Positions 11,910 through 23,469 are shown, numbered from the stretch's first letter. The stretch: 64,000 nt of DNA from Cyathus striatus (GCA_025738555.1 JAOVFP010000021.1:2163118-2227117), one strand, 5' to 3'. The notes: a model not told the origin generated them from the sequence alone. A program made the numbers and translations.

Positions 11910-14055
11910 ATGAATGTGGATTCGCCGTCCTCCACCCATGTTGTATCTTTCCTCCTCTTGATAGCTGCTGTGCATATCTTTCGTCGATATATTTTACGCA
12001 GTAACACATACTCGTATCCAAGTCCACCGAAACTTCCTTTTATCGGAAATTTGCTTGACCTTCGCTCTACACAGCCAGTTTTGAAACATCCAGGACGAAC
12101 GTTTAGAGAATGGGGAAAGAAATACGGTACGATAGTCAATCATTGAGACATTACCGAAACAATATTTTAATAACATATCGGATATATTAGGGTCTGATGC
12201 TATCGCTCTCCATATTCCAGGTGCACCTATGTTGGTATTAAATACCAACAAGGATGTGCAGGAGGTGTTGGTGAAGCGATCTGGAAACTATTCTGATAGA
12301 CCACGAGCAGTCATGCTTAATGAAATGTAGGCCTCTAAAGCGATACCTTTTGCTCATGTTGTTCTGATATATTTTTTCAGGATGGGAGGAGATTGGCTAT
12401 TACCGTTCATGAAATACAACGACCAGTTCCGAAGTAAGTATCACCATTACAGTACTTACACGTTGCACTCAGTGACATGTACTATTTCTAAGCGACGCGT
12501 AAACTGTTCCATCAGCTTACGACTACAGATCATATTACTCGACCTAACCAAATCAAGGCAATCAAAAGACTGCTGTCTCGCCTCCTTGAAAACTCGAAAG
12601 GAGAAGGTTATGATAAACATTTTCGTCTGTATGTAAACATGCAGTTCTTCAGCAACACCACTAACATAACCCAGCATGACTGGTGACTTTATCTTATCAG
12701 CTGCTTATGGGATTACCCCTACTTCTGCTGAAGAACCTTACATCCAAAGAAGTAACAACCTTGTTCTTCTCGTTTCGGAAACGACTCAGCGTGACCAATA
12801 CATCGGTACGGAAACGCGCTCTATGATGACTGATACCACGGTTCTTACATTGTTAAAGCTGACGTATTCCCTTGGTTGAAATATCTTCCTTCCTGGTTTC
12901 CGGGAGTGTCATTTAAACGCACTGCGTTCGAATCACGGAAGGATTTCGAAGACGCACGTGAGTTACCATTCCAATATGTCAAGGATGAAATGGTATAGTA
13001 CCAATCACTCGAGATATTTATGAATGTTCTAACTTAGTACTGTATCTAGGCTAAAGGAGTTGCGAAACCCTCTCTTGCTGCTCATTTTCTTGAAAATATT
13101 AACTCAAGCAAACTTTCTGAGGAAGAACGTGCACGCAAATCGAAGGATCTTGCGGCTGCACTTGGAAATGTATATTTAGGTAATACATGCTGTATCCCCC
13201 ATTTTAGAAATCATAAATGACCTTCATCGAACACCTCAGGTGCCGCTGACACGGTGAGCTAATCTGTATTGTATACAATTACCGTATCCTATTTATCCAT
13301 TGGAAAATAGACTAATGCCGCTATCTGGAGCTACGTTCTCATGATCGCACTTCATCCCAAAGTACAGAAAAAGGGACAAGCTGCTGTCGATGCTGTTTTG
13401 GACGGTAGACTTCCAACGTTGAAAGACTTTGGTACTATTCCATACGTTGATGCTATCGTCGATGAAGTCTTCCGATTTAGTCCTATTACACCACTGGGTG
13501 TTCCTCACGTCTCCCGTGAAGAGGACATTTACGAGGGTCGTGTAATCCCCAAGGGAACTATGGTGTTTGGGAATATCTGGGCACTGCTTCGCGATGAAGA
13601 GATATATGGAGCAGATACGGATAATTTTATTCCTGAGAGATTTATTACTGCATCTGGAAATACCAATCCCCAAATGGAGTATCACCTATATGACACAGGT
13701 TTTGGCTGGGGTAGGCGGATCTGTCCAGGAAAAGGTGGGTTCAATCATCCATATTCAACTTCTGCTTAATTTCATATCGAAGAGGTTGCAAGAGAGACAT
13801 TGTGGTTGACTGTCGCATCTCTGCTCGTCACCTTTAGTATCACCGATCCAGTGGATAAATTGGGAACCCCGATCAGTCCAGATGGAATAGATTGTCAATA
13901 TACACAAAGACCAGTTAGGTACGTAGCTAGAGTAGTTATATTCATGAATTTGTTAATATTATTACCACATCAGCATGCCGCCGTATTTCACTTGCAGCAT
14001 TCAATCACGTGGTATTCAAGCAGAGAATTTAATTCGTGAAGAACTTGATGATTAA
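11910..14055 (+). CDS. Cytochrome P450 monooxygenase, complete
   Basis: Eleven exons (11910-12126, 12191-12326, 12381-12433, 12493-12628, 12675-12790, 12859-12992, 13050-13179, 13240-13253, 13311-13734, 13783-13918, 13974-14055) splice to 1578 bases and 525 residues. Visible in order: N-terminal membrane anchor, PSPPKLPFIGNL hinge, NYSDRP, helix-I GAADTTNAA, ExxR as DEVFRF, PERF as FIPERF, and the heme-binding loop FGWGRRICPGKEVARET with its cysteine. Helix C reads QFRTTRK, so the usual Trp of WxxxR is Phe. One exon is only 14 bases and encodes part of the helix-I oxygen-binding motif. A microsomal oxidase, probably tailoring the product of the neighbouring UbiA enzyme (inference). Confidence 0.93.
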
Positions 14056-15016
14056 GTATGTAATGTACAAATCAATTTTTGGGTGGCATTCATGTTCCAT
14101 AGATGGGTGGGGTCGGCAGTAGAAATTGACACAAATGATGTAATTGAACTAGTACCGTTTATATCTTTTGTGCTCCAGAAATATATACAACAGAATCACG
14201 AGTATTTATGCCAAATTGTGTGTAGATTATTTTCGTATGCATTTTGATGATTTTGACTCTCCAGGTAGAAATGAAATGGTTCTGAGCTAGTGTTGCCGCG
14301 GACCGAGCTGGACTGGACCGAGCTACATTTTTGTCTTGAGCTTGTTGGAGCGGACTGGACGAGCTCAATGTAGAGCAGGCATTCTGCCTATACTGTAAAA
14401 TCGGCCTCGTGTCGGTTTTTATTAGTTCACTCATTTACATGTTTCTGTACCTATTTAAGTACAGTACTCGACATTCTTTGAATACAGGTTACTTTCTTCC
14501 CCTCACTTTCCTTCTCAATGTACCTCACTAGGACCTGAGGATAGACAGACGCGCTATCCGCTCGCAATTTCTTTGTCAAGAAATTCCTTCAACCGGAAAT
14601 CTTCTTCTACATCAAATGTGGGAATAAGTCTGGTTGAGATTGTAAGCACGGACTGAACACGAGCGGACTGCATTGATGTCAGTCTTAATGGTAATAAGTA
14701 GTTGCAGTCAATAAGAAAGAGAGTATATAAGAAACCGAAGTACCCATGTAGGTGGATGACTTCCCACAAGGATCTGGCACATTCTGATGTCGCCAGATTT
14801 TCAAACTCCGGTTTGTGCCTTGCTAGCGCCAGACCATAAGGTCAATGCCTTATTCTGATAGATTCTAATAAAGCAAGGATCACACTTGCCAGTGACATTG
14901 ATGATCTTGAGAGCATGGCCTGGTTCGCTGGAAGGGCCTTGATATCATACTGTACTCTAGAACCAACCCATCGAAATTTCCGATTCAGAGTCATATTAAG
15001 CCGTGGTGAGTGCTGA
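14056..15016. other. Intergenic, no supported gene
   Basis: 3' flank of the P450 followed by unassigned sequence. Repeated gagctggactggaccgagct-like words near 14300-14360. No coding exon, tRNA or known repeat recognised. Confidence 0.5.
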
Positions 15017-15598
15017 CATCAGGAATCACTGATCCGGGTACTGAGCCGAGTGCCAAGCTCGGTAAACTATATTGACCATCTGCCAAGCCACGAAGATCTC
15101 CATAGGCTATATTGCACTACATAGCACACCCTAGTGCTAGATAGAGAGAAGTAGACTATAGACTGTAGTGCACAAGACATGTAGATTTACATACATTAGA
15201 CAAAAATCTATGTATTACTTGATAGATGACCTACATTTTGATGTAGGCTATGCAGGTGCAAGTAGTTCAACTCTTTATCTCTCTTGAATATAAAAAAATA
15301 TTTACACCTGACAGTATAACATAAATAATGATGCTTAAAATGTTATAGTTCTTCACATTTGCTCTACATCACTATATTTATGCATAATATGTACAAAAGT
15401 CCTGAGACAAACCAATGGAAAGGAGGAGCAAGGTAGTAAGAAATGATTAGGAGAATCAGAAGTGGTTGTGGAAAGGGGCCGGCACAAAGACAGCAAGATC
15501 ATGATGCATGTGATTTGCTGGCTGCCAACATGCCGAAACAGTCACATGACATAAATTATTGGTTAATTCCAGTTCTCACTTGCAAACAATTTTCCATC
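15017..15598 (+). repeat. Q1: first copy of repeat segment Q
   Basis: Matches 39799-40425 base for base over long stretches, beginning catcaggaatcactgat and ending aacaattttccat. Copy 2 has about 45 extra bases near 40140-40190. In copy 2, Q is followed directly by segment R. Here Q stops at a CCAT and the DIRS-like element begins. Confidence 0.88.
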
Positions 15599-15959
15599 TT
15601 TGACTTGCACTTGAAAACTGAGATCTTTGTAAACTGTCATAATACAATCATCAAATGCCATGTGTTATATTAACTAGTGAGGACTGCTGTGGGATATAGC
15701 TAGGGTAGTATTGGGGTTCTAGGACTGCTGTATGTACAAATCAATTCTCTTTAATCTAAATCTACTGTGTGGGGGATGTTGCTAGCTAGCAGGGTATGGG
15801 TGAGGTTGTGCATGAAGTGCACATCTCCCAACTTGGGTCCCTTTTGTCTCTGGGGGCCGAGATGAGCACAAACACCTGTTTACTAGTCTTGACACATCGA
15901 GTGAGTCTCATCCCCCACATCTTTAGGAAAGACTTTGCTTATTAGGATATGTCATGTCT

Positions 15960-17347
15960 GCATGGCTGCTGGCCGTCATGTAGCTGCCTCTGTCTCAACT
16001 GTTCTGCCGACGAATTCCAAGTGAATTTCTGGGATGGCTTGGATGTATCAGGCTGCCACTTGCACATGTTCCCACAAGTACAGCTGGAAGGTGTCGCTGG
16101 ACCAACGACCCTTGGCTTTCATGACGTCAAATGGCATTCCCCTCAGCAAGTATTTGAGGGTTGATCCAATGCAAATGCCATGCCCTTGGATGGATTATAG
16201 CCCCACTGCCTTAGCTGCCTCTCCTATCTGCTTCAAAAACACATTCCTGGTGAGTGATTTAAGTCCTCCTTTCCTGTCTCGATACACAAATAAATGGGCT
16301 TGTATGGAGGGTGCATTTAGCTGTAAGTGGTGTCCCATTGCAGCTTCTGGGTCTGTTGGGCTGTTCTGTTGCACCCAATAAACATCTTCCCCATTGGGTG
16401 CTACCTTGGTCCTGGGAAGCCTCAAGTTGGTGACTTCTCGTCCCTCCAGGTCATGTGTCTTCGATAGGTGCCATGTCATTACATGTCGACATGGATCCAC
16501 TCTGTCCCCAACATGCTCTATTATGAATTCCCCAGCCATGCAGTTGCATAAAAGCATGTTGTCAGGCATGCAAACACCACTGTGTCCAATGGTTCATCCA
16601 GCATCAATCCCTCTTTCAGCTTCATAATGTGTTCCACTGTGTACAGTTCTCTTTTGCTCCTCTTCAAAGAGGCTGGGGTTAGCCTATCTGCTCTGGTGAG
16701 TAATGTGTCAATCTCTAGTTGGTTGACCTCATATTTCATGCCATGTAGTATGTGCCAGGCTCTGATGCCTTGGATGTAGTTCCTTATCGTTTTCCCTGAA
16801 TAACTGTTCGCCATATGGGCTATGAATGTCACCAAGTACCCCTTCTCTGACTGGGGCTCTATCCTCCTCCCTAATTTGTTTCTTGTCACAAAATACATGG
16901 AAATGTCAGAAGTAACAAGAATAAAGGAGGGTGGTTGAGAGGATAGAGAGTAATAAAGGAGCAAGGAGGGTGATGAGAGAGCAAATAACTCAGACACAAA
17001 CACTAACACAGACACAAGATGGGGAGGAAACTTGTTATCAACTACCAAAGTACAAGGGGTTTATATATACAAGAAAGCACAGCCATGTAACTAAGGTAAC
17101 TGACAGCTGTCAATCTGTCAATCACATATCTGTCAATCACAGAACTGTCAAGTATGACAGGTGACAAGTGACAGCTGTCAAAGAAGCTGTGCAACCCTGA
17201 ATATCTAACAGAAAAGCCAGTAGACTGCTTGCATATGCTATTCTTGTCGATTCCTCTAGTGATAATGCTAACACCTCCTCTACCTTTTTTCAGTCCTCCT
17301 CCTCCAGTCCTCATTCTGTATTCAGCCTGGTATGTATCATTCTCCAT
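15960..17347 (-). pseudogene. Tyrosine recombinase (DNA breaking-rejoining) of the DIRS-like element, inactive
   Basis: Readable pieces on the minus strand are STRIAYASSLLAF, then (after the solo LTR 17210-16904) HVFCDKKQIREEDRAP, SYSGKTIRNYIQGIRAWHIL, CLTTCFYATAWLG, a frameshift, HLPRTK-type LRLPRTKVAPNGEDVYW, and GHGICIGSTLKYLLRGMPF followed by KGRWSSDTFQLYLWEH. This matches the basidiomycete element recombinases I know. Family members have Arg in ARLGE and in HGIRIG; here these are Trp (codon 16538-16536) and Cys (codon 16173-16171), each explained by one C-to-T change. The His and the terminal Tyr region remain. With both catalytic arginines gone, at least one frameshift and an LTR inside, it cannot recombine DNA. 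Confidence 0.85.
16904..17210 (+). mobile_element. Solo LTR (family Y), copy 1, inside the recombinase gene
   Basis: Begins TGTCAGAAGTAACAA and ends ATATCTAACA, the TG...CA ends of an LTR. Flanks are GGAAA (16899-16903) and GAAAA (17211-17215), a 5-bp target duplication with one mismatch. Taking out the LTR and one flank joins ...LLAF to HVFCDKK in one frame. About 307 bp. Inverted relative to the copy at 17814-18130. Contains the palindrome TGACAGCTGTCA twice. Confidence 0.85.
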
Positions 17348-17616
17348 TTTGTCAGCCTCTCTCCCTTGCTAAACATTGCAGTCTTAGATGTGATACTGCT
17401 GGTGTCAATAATGCTGGGTAGGGCACAGGTCACTGTGTCCTTATTGGGTGGTTTTTTTGTATTGGCGTCTGGCCTACCTCCGCTCTACCCCCCTTTTGTT
17501 CTGCACTCCCCCTCTGGCGACTTTTACTCTGCAGTGGCATGCTCAACTGTCCACATTTCATCTCATCATTGCTGCCCCCTGTCTTCCTTCTCTTTATATT
17601 CATTACTACCCCACCA

Positions 17617-18500
17617 TCACTTGTGCAGGGGTGTCCATCTTGGCCATGATTGGACTTCTGGATCGTTGAAGTTGACAATGTGCACTTGTAATATGGTCGG
17701 GATTGGGATTTTGGGTAGTAATAGGTTGGTTGCTGGGTATTTTCCCCTAGATGGATCATCTGCTGGGTTCTCTTTACTTGGTATGTATCTGGTGTGCATT
17801 GTGGTGTCTTGCTTGTTAGATATTCTGGGTTGCACAGCTTCTTTGACAGCTGTCACTTGTCACCTGTCATACTTGACAGTTCTGTGATTGACAGATCCTT
17901 GATTGACAGATATGTGATTGACAGATTGACAGCTGTCTGTTACCTTAGTTACATGGACCTTGGTTGGGACTTTGGTAGACACACTCAGTATATAAACACT
18001 CTGTAACTTGGTAGTTGTTAACAAGTTTCCTCCCCATTTTGTGTCTGTGTCTGTGTTTGTGTCTGAGTCATTGCTCTCTTATCATCCTCTCTGCTCTCAA
18101 CCACCCCCTTTCTATTTGTTACTTCTGACATTGCTCTTCACATATCTCATGTATCTGCCTGAATACCTCATTGATCCTCCATCCTCTGCTCCTTCCTGAC
18201 CACCATCCTTCCACCACTTCTTGGTTGTCACTGTTGATCCAGAAGTGCTGCCCATATTCATGCTTGGTTTTATCTTGGATAATTGCAAGCACGAGGAGTT
18301 TGAAACCAACTGCCTCTGCCCATCTGATGTCTCACCCATCTGTGTTCCACCCTGCTCATAACCTCCATGCCCTCCAGTATTTTCTGATTGTGATCCCAAT
18401 TCCCCATGCTAAGCTAGCATCTGAGAATGCTTTGATATTGATGATAGTGGTTGGTATTGGAATATTTCTGGAAAGGATTGGTTGCTCAAGTGTCTGCTCC
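17617..18500 (-). pseudogene. RNase H domain of the DIRS-like element, interrupted
   Basis: On the minus strand: AFSDASLAWGIGI with the first catalytic Asp, RWAEAVGFKLLVLAI with the Glu, a SDNQEVVEGWW stretch with the next Asp, VFRQIHEICEEQ, then the solo LTR 18130-17814, then DTTMHTRYIPSKENPADDPS. The ENPADxxSRG end is typical of these elements. Two in-frame TGA codons (18358-18356 and 18334-18332) stand where related proteins have Arg (RLRxGW, DGRDI; recalled). Confidence 0.82.
17814..18130 (-). mobile_element. Solo LTR (family Y), copy 2, inside the RNase H gene
   Basis: Read on the minus strand it begins TGTCAGAAGTAACAA and ends ATATCTAACA, 317 bp, flanked on both sides by a perfect TTGCT (plus-strand 17809-17813 and 18131-18135). 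Removing the LTR and one TTGCT restores an uninterrupted RNase H reading frame. It is about 300 bp of inverted similarity to 16904-17210, which otherwise looks like an unexplained inverted repeat. Confidence 0.9.
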
Positions 18501-18502
18501 CA

Positions 18503-19936
18503 CTATAAGATGTCTTGCTCTGTGTGTTTTAGTAGGTAGTGTGTAATGAACAGATGGTTGGCATATGTCCCCAGCATGGCCTCCAATCTGGTGAGGTACA
18601 CTTGTCCTTTAGTAACAATGAGAGTAGTGTGTAGCAACTTTCCATATAACTTCTGCACTTGTTTGAGATTGTGTTGTTCTTGTCCTCTCCACTCTCTGAT
18701 GGCTTGTAAATACTTTTCATGCTTTGAGTCCAATAGTGACACTGTCTTGTTATCCAAATCCCAACTAAAACCCAGAAAAGGGACCACTGATTGAAACAAG
18801 ACCGTTTTTGACTTCTCCCATATGATTCCCAGCTTGTCTGACAATTCTTCAATATTATTATTGTTATAGCAATATGGCTCATCTGCTTCACTTGCCCCTC
18901 TCTTCTCAAGAGTCAGGTCTCTGAATTCTGCCAACATCTCCTCATCATACTCCTCTGCTCTTCCATCTGGTCCTGGCTTTCCTTTATACCATATATGACA
19001 TCACTCATGTATCTTTCCCCCATTTTCCATGATCTCTGCTCTCCACTGCTCCCATTTCTGATTGTACTCCTTGAGGTGTCTTCGCAATATCTGAATGAAG
19101 AAGTGGTCGTCCACCCACTTGGATACTGGTCCCATTCCTCTATGTCTGACAATCTCCAATGCTGCGTCTGCCAGTTCTCCAAATGCCCCCCCTGCTGATG
19201 ACATCCCAAAATCATCACTGGTGTTGATGGTGAAGCTGTTCTCCTCTTCAAGCTTGACAACCAATCCTGGCCATTGGTTGGGGTGTGCTGGTATTGTTCT
19301 ATATGCTTCTGCCACATCCTGAATTGATGCCTGGGACCCCTCTGGCAGTCTCGCCACCAGCAGGCATATCGTTGAGAAGGTTCCCCATGTACATGGGAAA
19401 TCCTCTGCTCTAATCTTACTGTTGATTGATTCCACTCCTTCTGTTGGCCTTTGTGGGTGTGAGAAATTGTGTATTGCTCTGTACTTTCCTTGTTTCTCCA
19501 CTTTCAGTATGAGTGATAGTGGGGAGGATTGGAAGTGGCCAATAAGGTGTTCCACTTGTTGCCATGATAGGGGTCCCAAGTATCTCCCACTTCGGAACTC
19601 TCTTTCTGTGATCTCACCATATGCGTCTTTATATTGTTTAATGGATTTATGGTTTGCTGGTGTGAATGTTTTTGTGATTGTTGGGATACCAAGGTGGAAA
19701 CCTTCCTGCAGCCCTTTAACCACCCTCTTATACTCCTCTTCTTGCCCCATCCTGCATAACTCCTTCTCCCATTCTTTGCCCACATATGGTGTGAGCAGCA
19801 TATGCCTTCTCTCTTCAAGGACACTCCTGAGCTCCATGATTCGCATTTCTGCATCCTGAACAGTGGTGTTTCTTGGGATGAACTGTGCTCTGGCATCCAC
19901 TTGGCAGTTGCCACTGGAAGCATAACCTCTCCCCAT
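18503..19936 (-). pseudogene. Reverse transcriptase of the DIRS-like element, frameshifted
   Basis: Frame 19936-19001 gives LGPLSWQQVEHLIGHFQSSP, KYRAIHNFSHP, SIQDVAEAYRTIPAHPNQWP, GMSSAGGAFGELADAALEIV and KWVDDHFFI, whose VDD is the catalytic Asp pair. After a frameshift near 18940, frame 18937-18503 carries the thumb region KLGIIWEKSKTVLFQSVVPF and GFSWDLDNKTVSL, with GKLLHTTLI. The C-terminus runs into RNase H. CpG is very rare here, unlike in the Ty3 insert. Confidence 0.88.
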
Positions 19937-19939
19937 TCA

Positions 19940-20857
19940 GTTTGGTGAGTTTTCTGTCTTCACCTCGTATGGCCCATGTTTTGTTGGAGCCATTCCATGT
20001 CTCCTTTTCATTGCATTGCCCATAGTCATGCTTCCAGTGACCCAAACAGACGGCACATACAGAGTCGCCCTGTCATCCCGCTGTGCCCTGTTGAAAAAAC
20101 TTCTGTCCTCCTTTGTATTCCTCTCTGCTTGGGGACTGTGATGGGCTTCATCTCTGCCATTGTCTTTGTCCTGAGGCTGTCCTGGGCCTCTTGGAGGAAG
20201 GGGACCTTGACCTTTCTCTCCCTTTCTGCTTTCTAAGTGTGTCCAGTTGTAATAGTGCTGCTCTGCACGCCATCTCATTCATTTGTTTACATAACATTGT
20301 GTTCAGGTTGCGCTGTATCAGCATAGGTACCACACCATTCATTGGACTGCTGCATTTGTGTATAATTCCATCCACATCCCATATAGTCATGTCTGCATTG
20401 GCATATTGCCATGTCCACATTAGCATATTGTCATGTCCACATCCACATGAAGACCATATTTTATTATATTACCATGCCATGTTCCCGCCAACATCAGTTA
20501 TGACCACATTTATGCAATAGCCACATTTGATTCCAATTCCTATATTATCAAGTTCAAAAATCAGTTAATCCATCAGTCTCATCCTATGTCTCCAATTGTG
20601 AAGACCACTGACCTCATGTATGCTTTCTGCTCCCTTCTTAATCATGATTTCTTGCTGAATGTTCTTCAGCAGCATATTGTTAATGATTGCCAAGTTCATT
20701 CCTTCTCTGCTCAATTGCATATCATGTCATTCCCTTCTGGCCCATGCTTGATACTCTACTATAGCCTCATCTCCATATGGTTCTTCTCTTATCTGGTGCT
20801 CATCCAGTCCTGCAAAGAAATATGCAAATGAGTCCAACAGTTCCTGGTCCCAGGTGG
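19940..20857 (-). pseudogene. Gag of the DIRS-like element, 3' part
   Basis: From the Ty3 insertion point on the minus strand: ATWDQELLDSFAYFFAGLD, RREEP-like REEPYGDEAIVEYQAWARRE with an in-frame TGA, then NLAIINNMLLKNI, a charged linker (RKQKGRERSRSPSSKRP) and a Cys-rich end CFQWQLPSGCQ...HHCSGCRNANHGAQECP. This resembles the gag of basidiomycete tyrosine-recombinase elements. Several stops and frame changes. Confidence 0.75.
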
Positions 20858-20862
20858 CCCCT

Positions 20863-21388
20863 TGTTACAATTTTTCTTTATTTTCTTCTGTTTACAATTA
20901 GTTTACTTTGACATGTTTGGTACGACCATCAATACCAAACATCTTTACTTTTACAGCTTTATTTATACTTCTGACTCATAATGGCTATGCATAAGCCATT
21001 ACTTATTTATACTTACTTTTCTCATACTTTCACTTCTTTATGACTTTCTTCGAGTCATTGTACTATACTTACTTTATTTTCACACTTCTTACTGTGCCTT
21101 ATTAATGCGCAGTCTTTTACATATTCTCTTTGACTCATACTTTACTATTATTAGTATGAACCAGTTTGTATTTAAACAGTAGGAACTTGGGCTGTAGAGC
21201 TCAAGCTTCAGCTTAAAGAATACTACTTGATTCTTACTTGACTTCGAACACTTAAGTCTTTGATTTAAGTTTCTTGTCTTGTAACTAGAACTACTTCGAA
21301 ACTGATTTAACTTGTTCTTCGGATCAGTTAAGTCATGTGACTTTTGACTTGTATGATTATATTCTTCGGAATATCGATAATCGTAACA
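20863..21388 (+). repeat. Ty3 5' LTR
   Basis: TGTTACAATTTTT... to ...ATCGTAACA. It holds a TATTTAA at about 21169, some 30 bp before 21202 where the self-primer sequence CAAGCTTCAGCTT starts, placing a likely transcription start there. Confidence 0.93.
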
Positions 21389-21389
21389 A

Positions 21390-21402
21390 AAGCTGAAGCT
21401 TG
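21390..21402 (+). promoter_or_regulatory. Primer binding site of self-priming type
   Basis: AAGCTGAAGCTTG lies one base after the 5' LTR and is the exact reverse complement of CAAGCTTCAGCTT at 21202-21214 inside the LTR, just downstream of the TATA-like box. This is the arrangement by which Tf1/sushi elements prime reverse transcription with the 5' end of their own RNA. Confidence 0.85.
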
Positions 21403-21445
21403 CTAAACGCTTGCACTGTCTAGTGCAGCACACCGAAAACACACA

Positions 21446-22868
21446 ATGTCTTACGGACAGTGGAGAGCCCCCACCAGGCATAACTCTGACTCAGAAGAAG
21501 AAGAACATAGGGAACAACAAACTGTTGTATCACCACCAGAAGGAGGAAGCACATTCCCGTTTGCAAACATCACTGAACGACCAATCAGACGACGAATCAC
21601 AGACATACAGAGACGACCAACACTATTGAATCGACCAATAGTACCTCTACCATCGATCACCCCATTAACCATTGTCTCAGAAGAACCGACACCGATGCAA
21701 ACGAACCCTGCCTTAAACAAACAAATAATCTCCCCAGCAGCACAAGAATTATTTAGGCAAATATTAGCCTCACCGAAACAAACACCAAGTAGTGGAAATA
21801 CTGAAACCAAAAACTACGAAACAGCATCAGAAAAAATGGCAACTATTGTCATGGAAGACCAAACCAGAACCGATGTATACGCACCCAGAAACACCGCCGA
21901 AGAAGAACTTCTAGAAGCTATGAAAGCTGCTAGAATTGAAGGAAAGAAACGATCAAACTCCGATCCAGGAGAAAAACCAATTAACCCTAATGAAGGATTC
22001 GGTGGACCACCACCTGGATTCCCAGGTGGATTCGGAGAAGGAGGAGGAGGAGGAAACCCCTCAGGAAATTTCGGACAAAACACGAACCCCGACGACACAG
22101 AAAACACGAAAGAACTTAAACTTAATCCACCATTTAAGTTTAATGGCGACAAACGAAAATCCAAAGACTGGATCAGAAGCGTAGAACTCTATCTCTACAT
22201 CAATGATGGAGTATACAAGACCGACAAAGCTAGAGTGTCATTTGCACTCTCCTACATCGAAGGAGGAACTGCAGGAGCATGGAAACAAATGAAGTATAAT
22301 CAATACTTCAATAATGACGCAGGAACCCCACGCATTGAAAGCTGGCTCAACTTCAAAAAATCATTTTTAGAAAACTTTGACCCAGTTGACGCCAAAGATG
22401 AAGCATGGTTCAAACTCCAGAAACTCGAACAAGGAAAACGATCCGCTGACGAATACATCACAGAATTCGACATCCTCAAAGAACTCTCTGAACAGAATGA
22501 TGACCACACACTCACAGACTATTTTAAACAAGGTCTAAACAAACCACTTCGAAGACAAGTCTATGAACAAAAAGAAGTCCCAACCACTCTAGACGAATGG
22601 AAAACAGATGCCCGACGATTTGATCGAAACTACCGAGAGGGAGTACATTACGACCAAAACAGAGAAGGAAGAAGACCCATCCTCTCTAGACCACAACAAC
22701 GACAACAACGCGATCCATTCGCCATGGACGTCGACAGAATCGAAGTCGATATTAATTGACTCACGATAGAAGAAAGAACCCAGTTGATGAAAGAAGGACG
22801 ATGCTTCCGATGCCGAAGCAAAGGACACATGTCCAAAGATTGCCCAGAGAAACGCCAGGGAAGGCTCT
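21446..22868 (+). pseudogene. Ty3 gag with zinc knuckle, in-frame TGA
   Basis: An open frame of 437 residues to 22759 holds an acidic N-terminus, a Gly/Pro-rich linker and the capsid-like core (ELKLNPPFKFNGDKRKSKDW, SYIEGGTAGAWKQM, ESWLNFKKSFLENF, LEQGKRSADEYITEF). After TGA at 22757-22759 the same frame goes on with EERTQLMKEGRCFRCRSKGH and MSKDC, a CX2CX4HX4C nucleic-acid-binding knuckle. If the TGA was CGA the gag was once continuous. Confidence 0.88.
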
Positions 22869-23106
22869 AACACAAACCAGAACAGGGGATATCAAAATTC
22901 GAACCAACCCCGAAATTCACAAAGGGATCAGATGCTAGCAAATACATCCGAACCATATTTGCAAACATGGAAGAAGGCGACGAAAAGACAAAAGCCTTCA
23001 AAGAAGTTGAAGAAATTGGTTTTCTCTAAGGAGGACTACAAAATCCGCAGTAGGACCTCCACTTGTTATATCAAATGTAATTGTAGCTAACGTAGAATGA
23101 AATACT

Positions 23107-23469
23107 ATGCGAGTACCAGTTTCATTTTCAAAAGCGGAAACAATTCCTGCCCTGATCGACTCAGGGGCAGGAGGAAACTTCATGAGTCGGTCAACGGCGA
23201 GTAGATTGAATCTCACTCCAAAGAAACTTGACAGTCTAGTTCCTGTTCTAAACACTGACGGCACTATGAACAAGAAAGGTTATATTTCTCATTACATTGA
23301 AGATCAAATCAACATCGGAACAGCCAAAATTCCGACCCGATTCTATCTTTCCGGACTAGGAAAAGAAGAAATCATAATGGGATACCCTTTCTCCGATGAA
23401 GCAACCCCAAAATCGACTGGGAAAAGGGAACTCTTCAAATTAACCAGATTCACATCAACAAAGAAATAA
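23107..23469 (+). pseudogene. Ty3 aspartic protease
   Basis: 120-residue open frame with PALIDSGAGGNFMSRSTASR, where DSGA is the retropepsin active site, followed by FYLSGLGKEEIIMGYPF, the second conserved strand. Separated from gag and RT by frame changes. Confidence 0.85.

Noticed and set aside
17366..17887. 173-codon plus-strand ORF
   Set aside because: Antisense to the RNase H fragment and part of a solo LTR; hydrophobic text results from C/T-rich sequence.
16902..18132. Inverted repeat taken as the internal complementary region of a DIRS element
   Set aside because: LTR-type TG...CA ends, target duplications and frame restoration show two independent solo LTR insertions.
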